22,371 nucleotides of DNA from JANWKA01 sp035533815 (GTDB taxonomy: Bacteria > Bacteroidota > Bacteroidia > Chitinophagales > Chitinophagaceae): NCBI GenBank assembly GCA_035533815.1, contig DATLTB010000123.1, forward strand, positions 1 to 22,371, given 5' to 3'. Below are positions 17,649 to 22,371 of the stretch, in pieces (the first letter of the stretch is position 1; each line of letters begins with the position of its first letter). Under the pieces are notes generated by a model that was not told where the DNA came from, ran no database searches, and was given only the letters and a program-made list of their open reading frames with translations. The position numbers and the translations under genes were made by a program.

Positions 17649-18653
17649 TCAAATTCCCTGACTCATTTCAGCATCTGGTTTGGATTCATCCCTAAGAGAT
17701 ACCTTTCCCCGATCATTACGGGTTACTCTGGAATACAAGGAAAGCTTTTTATCAAAAAGGAAACGAAAGAACAACTTTGTCCAGGAATGATGAGCATACA
17801 GGTTATTATAATAATCCCCAGCATCCTTTTTTAGTTTTGGTAGGCGGTTCCAGGGAATTGACGGAAAGTCATGATGTTCATTGTGGTAGCCAACATTGAA
17901 TGCCAATTTGTTTAAAATACCATAATAGCTATAAGTCTCCTGTTGTTCATCCAGGGTAAGATAATGTTCTTGAATCCATCGGGCTCCAAGCGGATGAAAA
18001 CCTACTGAAAAAAAGAAACTTAGTAAAAGGTAAATAAGTGCCTTTGGACCCAGGAATATCCATATTGCCAAATTAAAGGCAAACTGAGTTGTCCAATTGG
18101 CAATTACCCATTTGTCTATAGGCTTGATTTCCTTTAATCGGAATGTACGGATTGTCTGGAATATCGGAAACATTAAAAACCAGGCTGCCTTACCCCAAAA
18201 AGAGTTTTTCACCAGTCTAGCTTCCCAAAAATCAGGTAGATCGGCATCTAGTTCATGTATACCCTGGAAGGAATGATGCTTGATATGATAGCGTTGAAAG
18301 GAAACTGAACTGGGCATAACTTGGGGCAGATTGGCCAGAATTCCTGACCAGGTATTGGCAGCTCGGGCTTTAAAAAGGAGGTTATGGGCACATTCATGAA
18401 TCATGACGAACAATGCATGATTTGCAAAAGCACCAACGAAATAAGCCACTAGCAAAATAACCCACCAGGGACTGTGTCTGAGCACAATGGCTAGAATCAC
18501 CTGCAAGGCTACAATTCCGATTATAGCAAATATGGTATAGGGGTTTTTTCCTATCAGGGATCTTATTCCGGGATGAACTTTCAGTATATTTTTAGTCCGA
18601 ATACGATGAGGTTCTGGGCTGGATGAATGATAGAATTCAGATCTTGTGTTCAT
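17649..18653 (-). CDS. Membrane desaturase closely resembling sphingolipid delta-4 (dihydroceramide) desaturase DEGS1/DES
   Basis: 334 aa; human DEGS1 is 323 aa. The N-terminus has the Lipid_DES-type opening EPHRIRTKNILKVHPGIRSL (14-33), which parallels [20 protein letters not shown] in animal DES proteins as I recall them. Three histidine boxes bind the di-iron centre: HECAH (86-90), HIKHH (123-127) and HNEHH (257-261), at nearly the same spacing as DEGS1. The block ETYSYYGILNKL (239-250) and NVGYHNEHHDFPSIP (253-267) are almost identical to DEGS1, as are GFHPLGARWIQEHY (218-231) and LYSRV. Hydrophobic segments lie at about 39-57, 63-84, 155-170 and 188-218. The expected reaction inserts a trans-4 double bond in a ceramide long-chain base; a C4-hydroxylase or a different lipid substrate is possible. 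The N-myristoylation glycine of DEGS1 is absent (MNTR). No sphingolipid synthesis gene is adjacent. Confidence 0.85.
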   Translation of the reverse strand: MNTRSEFYHSSSPEPHRIRTKNILKVHPGIRSLIGKNPYTIFAIIGIVALQVILAIVLRHSPWWVILLVAYFVGAFANHALFVMIHECAHNLLFKARAANTWSGILANLPQVMPSSVSFQRYHIKHHSFQGIHELDADLPDFWEARLVKNSFWGKAAWFLMFPIFQTIRTFRLKEIKPIDKWVIANWTTQFAFNLAIWIFLGPKALIYLLLSFFFSVGFHPLGARWIQEHYLTLDEQQETYSYYGILNKLAFNVGYHNEHHDFPSIPWNRLPKLKKDAGDYYNNLYAHHSWTKLFFRFLFDKKLSLYSRVTRNDRGKVSLRDESKPDAEMSQGI

Positions 18654-18671
18654 TTAATAACATTGGGAAGT

Positions 18672-18705
18672 CAAAATTAGTCAATAATCCCCTTTAAACC
18701 TCAAA
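18672..18705 (-). promoter_or_regulatory. Bacteroidota-type promoter for the desaturase gene
   Basis: On the minus strand, TTTG (18705-18702) and an exact TAnnTTTG box, TAATTTTG (18679-18672), are 22 bp apart. The start codon is at 18653, which gives a short leader of about 12 nt. The site lies between the desaturase and the oxyR remnant, so the gene has its own promoter. Pattern match only; the spacing is at the long end of the range. Confidence 0.45.
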
Positions 18706-18798
18706 AATTATGATAGTAAGTTGTAGTTGCCTGTATTATTAATCAAATTCCGGACTTGGTTACTGATTCCACGTTGGGAAAATGGGTATTTTTCAGAC

Positions 18799-19686
18799 TC
18801 ACTTTTTTGGAGTATTTATCAACCTGGGATTTACTCCATTTATAATAACCTTACAGGGAATCTCCAGCAACTTTTTCTTAACAAAATAAAAGTATATAAT
18901 AATACAGATTAGTCAGACCTGTACCAGAGATTTGACAACGCGGAGTTGTAACAGTTTTGGTATGTCTAAATAATGTTCCACCAGGTTTACAATAACCGTG
19001 ATCCTATTAATGATTTCCACGATTTTCAAAAGTGTTTAAATGATACCGACTTGATATTCCAGATTATTTACAGATACTTGCTGACGCTGAAGTTCACATT
19101 GGTTGCATACCTGTGATCTAAGGCATTCTTCCTCTTCCAACAACCATAACCGATTTACTTCTATTTCCCAGGATAAAAGCTATTTTTAGTTCAAGCCCTT
19201 TCATTTTTAAATACAAAGACCTTGAACTTGCCACAATGAATGAGGTTTCTCTGTATTCACCGATATTCAGGGCAGTAAATTAAAGGGCTACATCCAGAAG
19301 GTCCTCATTCAGTTGCCTGATGATCTGATCAGTATTCATCTCTGTTATTTGTAATTTAATCTAAAACAAAGGGAACAGGAAAGGGCGAGTTCGGGATAAT
19401 TCCTATCCGAAAAACCCCTTGCAGATCAGTCTGAATTCCCCTGGCCTGCTTAATCATTTATTGGATTCCCGTAAGATGTGCCTGGTCTGTCCAAGAAAGG
19501 CTTTACAAAAATCAGTGGGGGCGAATGTATGCCTGCTGCGGTCAAAAATGCTGAATTCGAGTTCCCGTTCAAACCCTTGACCATCAACCTTAAAGTTGCT
19601 CGCAAGACATAACTGGATTCCGCTGCCCTGGCAAAATGCCCCTGTTTGTTTGCTTCAATAATGTATCTGAGCTGCTGAAAACTCAC
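18799..19686 (-). pseudogene. oxyR: Decayed oxyR (LysR-type peroxide regulator), several frameshifts and stops
   Basis: The remnant spans about 888 bp, near a full OxyR length of about 300 codons. Reading the minus strand from a GTG at 19686: VSFQQLRYIIEANKQGHFARA is the LysR helix-turn-helix. A frame change near 19575 (in AAGGGTTTG) is followed by ELEFSIFDRSRHTFAPTD and HILRESNK. A one-base loss near 19457 is followed by IKQAR and FRIGIIPN. After another shift come TEMNTDQIIRQLNEDLLDVAL, then an in-frame TAA, then LNIGEYRE. After a further shift come WLLEEEECLRSQVCNQCELQ and NNLEYQVG, then a TAA, TLLKIVEI, a TGA, VKKKLLE, and a final TGA at 18801-18799. The motif CLRSQVCNQC keeps the OxyR redox-cysteine spacing (C199 and C208 in E. 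coli). It is divergent from the catalase gene, the classic oxyR-kat layout. No intact copy is in the window. Confidence 0.88.
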
Positions 19687-19719
19687 AGAACCTAGATTTA
19701 AACATATAATTTTAGGTAA

Positions 19720-19757
19720 TATCAATTTGATTGATAAAGAAAATTGACTGATTTTTG
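19720..19757 (+). promoter_or_regulatory. Catalase promoter overlapped by a LysR-type operator dyad
   Basis: A perfect inverted repeat TATCAAT-TTG-ATTGATA (19720-19736) contains ATC-N9-GAT, the classic LysR-family binding pattern. TTTG (19726-19729) inside it can serve as the -33 element. It is followed after 20 bp by GATTTTTG (19750-19757), a 7/8 match to the Bacteroidota -7 box TAnnTTTG. Transcription would begin near 19764, about 30 nt before the catalase ATG at 19794. This is the place an OxyR site would be expected. Its assumed regulator is the adjacent decayed oxyR. Confidence 0.5.
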
Positions 19758-19793
19758 TCTGGAAATGATCAAATAAAATTACAATTTAATACA

Positions 19794-21296
19794 ATGAGTG
19801 ACAAGCAAACTAAAAAACGTAGGCTGAGTACAGCTTCCGGGCGTCCATATGTAGAAAATGAAAACAGTATGACAGCAGGTCCCAGGGGACCGGTACTGCT
19901 CGAGGATTACATTCTCCATGAAAAAATGGCTCATTTCAACCGGGAAAGAATTCCGGAAAGGGTGGTACATGCCAAAGGAACGGGCGCCTATGGCACTTTC
20001 ACGGTTACACACTCATTGGCAGAATATACCCGGGCAAAACTATTCAGCAAAACGGGCAATCAATGCCGGGTGTTTGTCCGATTTTCTACAGTAGGAGGGG
20101 AGAAGGGGAGTGCTGATAGTGAAAGGGATCCCCGGGGTTTTGCAGTGAAGTTCTATACGGAAGACGGTAACTGGGATCTGGTGGGTAATAATACCCCCGT
20201 ATTTTTTGTTAAAGATGCCAAAAAATTCGGTGATTTCATTCATACCCAGAAAAGGGATCCCCGTACTAATCTGAAAAGTCCGACTATGATGTGGGATTTC
20301 TGGAGCCTTTGTCCGGAATCTATTCATCAGGTGATGATCCTGATGAGTGACCGGGGAACACCTTGGAGCTACCGACATATGAATGGATATGGAAGTCACA
20401 CTTACTCTATGATAAACAAGGCCGGGGAAAGGGTCTGGGTGAAATACCATTTCAAGACCGTTCAAGGCATATGTAATTTCAATGCTGAAAAAGCCGCTGA
20501 AATGAAAAGCATTGATCCAGATCATGCTCAGCGGGATCTTGTTGATGCCATTGACAGAAAGGAATTCCCCAGATGGGCTTTCAAAATTCAATTGATGACC
20601 GAAAATCAGGCACGGGAATTCCCATTTAATCCATTTGATCTGACTAAGATATGGCCCCATGCAGATTTTCCCCTGATTGATGCAGGCATAATGGAACTTA
20701 ATGAATTACCGCTCAATTATTTCGCGGAAGTAGAACAATCTGCATTTGCTCCGGCACATGTAATAGATGGACTAAGTTATTCTCCAGACAAAATGTTGCA
20801 GGGAAGGTTACTATCCTACCCGGATGCACATAGGTACCGACTAGGAGTAAATTATGAGCAGATCCCGGTTAATAAATGTCCCTACCAGGTAGCCAATTAT
20901 GAACGGGATGGCCATATGCGTACAGATGGAAATAGTGGGAGTAACCCAAACTATTATCCCAACAGTTTCGACGATATGTATATTGATGAAAATTATAAAG
21001 AACCTTCGCAGTCCATAGATAACCAAATTGCCGATTGGTTTGATCGCAATGGACAGGGAGAAAATGACCATTTCACCCAGCCTGGCTGGTTATATTCGAA
21101 AGTAATGAGTGAATCTGAACGGAAAAACCTGATAAGCAATATTATATCCTCCATGAATGGGATTCAAGGACCTAAAAGGGACCAGATCATTCAACGACAG
21201 CTCGGTCATTTCTTTCGAGTAAATAAAGAGTTGAGTTCAAAAATAGCGTCAGGCCTGGGAATATCCGTTGAAGCGCCAAGTCCTGTTCATTCCTGA
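19794..21296 (+). CDS. Monofunctional heme catalase (small-subunit type)
   Basis: 500 aa from the ATG at 19794. An upstream in-frame TTG at 19755 lies in the promoter region and is rejected. It breaks hydrogen peroxide down to water and oxygen. The active-site signature is FNRERIPERVVHAKGTGAYG (48-67) with distal His59; the catalytic Asn lies in LVGNNTPVFF (129-138). The proximal heme signature is RLLSYPDAHRYRLG (338-351) with the heme-ligand Tyr342. The length fits small-subunit catalases; there is no C-terminal flavodoxin-like domain, no signal peptide, and the frame is intact. The divergent neighbour is a decayed oxyR, so its control may now be constitutive or through another regulator. 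Confidence 0.95.
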   Translation: MSDKQTKKRRLSTASGRPYVENENSMTAGPRGPVLLEDYILHEKMAHFNRERIPERVVHAKGTGAYGTFTVTHSLAEYTRAKLFSKTGNQCRVFVRFSTVGGEKGSADSERDPRGFAVKFYTEDGNWDLVGNNTPVFFVKDAKKFGDFIHTQKRDPRTNLKSPTMMWDFWSLCPESIHQVMILMSDRGTPWSYRHMNGYGSHTYSMINKAGERVWVKYHFKTVQGICNFNAEKAAEMKSIDPDHAQRDLVDAIDRKEFPRWAFKIQLMTENQAREFPFNPFDLTKIWPHADFPLIDAGIMELNELPLNYFAEVEQSAFAPAHVIDGLSYSPDKMLQGRLLSYPDAHRYRLGVNYEQIPVNKCPYQVANYERDGHMRTDGNSGSNPNYYPNSFDDMYIDENYKEPSQSIDNQIADWFDRNGQGENDHFTQPGWLYSKVMSESERKNLISNIISSMNGIQGPKRDQIIQRQLGHFFRVNKELSSKIASGLGISVEAPSPVHS

Positions 21297-21585
21297 AAGT
21301 TTAAACTGCCAGGTAATGGCAACCCCATCTGCCTTAATCCCGGTAGACTGAGGGTTTATGTGTTTTAACCTGAAATAGGGACAATGAAAAATATTCCCTA
21401 TGGTAAATACCGGAGAAAGCAATTAATAGTATCAGTCTTTAGGAAATAGCGCTAAACACACAAATATCCATGAAAATAAAAACCCACCAATAACCCCAGG
21501 TATAAACCTAATGAGTATGACACAAATCCTTCTCAGGAACTGATAATTCCGAACTCCGGAGCATAAACCAAATCAATTACAGCAA
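21297..21585. other. Intergenic region with weak hairpins and a startless hydrophobic frame
   Basis: 289 bp between the catalase stop and the small secreted protein stop. TGCCA-GGTAA-TGGCA (21307-21321) is a weak hairpin just after catalase, without a T-run. AGGGA and TCCCT arms (about 21377-21400) form another weak one. On the minus strand, 21539-21432 encodes a hydrophobic stretch ending IPGVIGGFLFSWIFVCLALF-PKD before a TGA, but no ATG, GTG or TTG precedes it in frame. It may be a gene remnant. Confidence 0.3.
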
Positions 21586-21792
21586 TTAAATGCTGTCTCT
21601 CTTCATTGAAGTATCTGAAGATTTATGCCAATTTGGATTGCCGGATTTGTCCATTTGTCCGTGAGGGATAGTGTCTTGGGCGGTGGTAGTCTGATATTTA
21701 GAAGCATTCATCACATGAGGAACGCCTGCAAAAGCAGAAACACCAATAACAGCAGCGGAAAGCAAAGTTCCAACGATAATTAACCTTTTCAT
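21586..21792 (-). CDS. Small secreted/periplasmic protein of unknown function
   Basis: 68 aa. A clear signal peptide, MKRLIIVGTLLSAAVIGVSAFA, is followed by a mature chain of about 46 residues that is hydrophilic and rich in S, T, D, K and H (for example TTTAQDTIPHGQMDKSG, HKSSDTSMKRD). Small exported proteins of this layout are common in Bacteroidota and have no known role. The ATG at 21792 is the only sensible start. It is divergent from the partial epimerase gene across a 154-bp region with repeated ATGAT motifs. Confidence 0.65.
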   Translation of the reverse strand: MKRLIIVGTLLSAAVIGVSAFAGVPHVMNASKYQTTTAQDTIPHGQMDKSGNPNWHKSSDTSMKRDSI

Positions 21793-21851
21793 AATAAAAA
21801 CGAATTTTAAAAGTGAATAACTCAGTATTGACTCATTTCAAAGACCATACC

Positions 21852-21909
21852 ATGATCTTTTTCATAAATACAATGATCATATTATATGAGAAAATGATAA
21901 TTTATCATT
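21852..21909. promoter_or_regulatory. Helically phased ATGAT motif array, probable operator
   Basis: ATGAT occurs at 21852, 21873 and 21894, exactly 21 bp apart (two DNA turns). The second is part of the palindrome ATGATCAT (21873-21880). The third is part of the perfect dyad AATGATAA-T-TTATCATT (21893-21909). The first and second also form ATGATC...GATCAT. The array lies between a divergent small secreted protein gene and an epimerase gene, as an operator for one or both would. The binding protein is unknown. Confidence 0.45.
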
Positions 21910-21946
21910 CAACTTTCTTCCTTCGTGCTAATAAAATGTAAACTAT

Positions 21947-22371
21947 ATGCAAGTCATATTGGGGTCCAATGGGACAATTGGACATGAATTGTCCAAAGCA
22001 CTTAATGTCCTGAAGCTTCAAGTGAGGTTAGTCAGCCGAAATCCTCATCGGTACAAGGATTCCGATGAGTTATTTTCAGCGGATCTGCTCCATTTTGATC
22101 AGACATTTAAAGCCCTGAAAAATGCTGAAGTCGCTTATCTGACTGCTGGTCTTCGATATTCCCATGCTACTTGGAAAGAACAATGGCCAAGGATTATGCA
22201 AAACGTCATTGAATCCTGTAAAAGACAGGGAGTAAAACTTGTATTTTTTGATAATGTATATGCTTATGGTCCTGTCAATGGATGGATGTCGGAAGAATCT
22301 CCTTTGCAGCCTTCCAGCCAAAAAGGAGCCATAAGAGCTACAATTGCCGGTATGCTTATGGATGAAGTCAG
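21947..22371 (+). CDS. NAD(P)-dependent epimerase/dehydratase-like protein (extended SDR), partial at the right edge
   Basis: The first 141 codons are visible; the frame is open at the window end. The N-terminus MQVILGSNGTIGHELSKAL has the Rossmann GxxGxxG (G6, G9, G12). Then come VRLVSRNPHRYKDSD, a DLLHFDQTFKAL-KNAEVAYLTAG block after beta-4, and VKLVFFDNVYAYGPVNGWMSE (in two parts), the region before the YxxxK site. This fits atypical extended SDRs that reduce or epimerise sugar nucleotides or other small molecules; the substrate is unknown. An ATG just upstream is followed at once by TAA, so 21947 is the start. No Shine-Dalgarno is seen. Confidence 0.85.
   Translation, partial: MQVILGSNGTIGHELSKALNVLKLQVRLVSRNPHRYKDSDELFSADLLHFDQTFKALKNAEVAYLTAGLRYSHATWKEQWPRIMQNVIESCKRQGVKLVFFDNVYAYGPVNGWMSEESPLQPSSQKGAIRATIAGMLMDEV

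Noticed and set aside
17510..17695. 61-codon plus-strand frame overlapping the desaturase 3' end
   Set aside because: No recognisable domain, overlaps a conserved gene on the other strand, and lacks promoter or ribosome-binding signals.
18727..18912. 61-codon plus-strand frame
   Set aside because: It lies across the 3' end of the oxyR remnant on the opposite strand and has no motif or start context.
19450..19725. 91-codon minus-strand frame considered as a separate small gene
   Set aside because: Only its first half resembles a protein (the LysR helix-turn-helix); the rest is out of frame with the OxyR match, so it is part of the oxyR pseudogene.
20040..20660. 206-codon minus-strand frame inside catalase
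   Set aside because: Antisense shadow of an intact, highly conserved enzyme.

Overview
The window is chromosomal DNA of a member of the phylum Bacteroidota, most likely a Chitinophagia- or Sphingobacteriia-like lineage. The basis is a lipid A kinase gene (lpxK), a fused formiminotransferase-cyclodeaminase, a DUF2027-plus-Smr protein, almost no Shine-Dalgarno sequences, and several close matches to the Bacteroidota promoter pattern TTTG - about 20 bp - TAnnTTTG. No insertion sequence, phage gene, CRISPR array or tRNA gene was seen.

Layout. Left (28-3468, minus strand): a BtuF-like helical-backbone metal receptor without a signal peptide, an aromatic-rich putative outer-membrane barrel protein, and cystathionine beta-synthase with a C-terminal CBS-domain pair. 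Centre (3653-10104, plus strand): a tight run bioD - ftcD - lpxK - rnr - polyprenyl diphosphate synthase with gaps of 5, 0, -17 and 11 bp, very likely one transcript; an APC-family amino acid permease follows after 50 bp. Next come a convergent W/G/Y-rich lipoprotein (DUF6600 type), a divergent DUF2027/Smr protein, and the RNase P RNA gene (rnpB), whose terminal helix and T-run abut the stop codon of a convergent DinB-like gene. Then follow a secreted subtilisin-like protease with a large insertion between its catalytic Asp and His, and a membrane desaturase.

The most interesting part is on the right, 17.6-22.0 kb. The desaturase (17649-18653) looks like a full-length relative of the animal sphingolipid delta-4 (dihydroceramide) desaturase DEGS1, including its N-terminal region. 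The roughly 1.1 kb upstream of it that seems empty is in fact a decayed oxyR gene (18799-19686, minus strand). Its protein can be followed nearly end to end across several frames, including the two redox cysteines at the C-x8-C spacing of OxyR. It is divergent from an intact heme catalase gene (19794-21296), and a perfect ATC-N9-GAT dyad typical of LysR-type operators remains over the catalase promoter. So the catalase seems to have lost its peroxide-responsive local regulator while keeping the operator. Further right are a small secreted protein, an intergenic region with ATGAT motifs repeated at exactly 21 bp, and the start of an NAD-dependent epimerase cut by the window edge.

Functionally the window mixes housekeeping (RNA decay, RNase P, lipid A, isoprenoid, biotin and folate/histidine metabolism, transsulfuration) with envelope and stress genes. 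All family calls come from reading motifs by eye; no database search was run.
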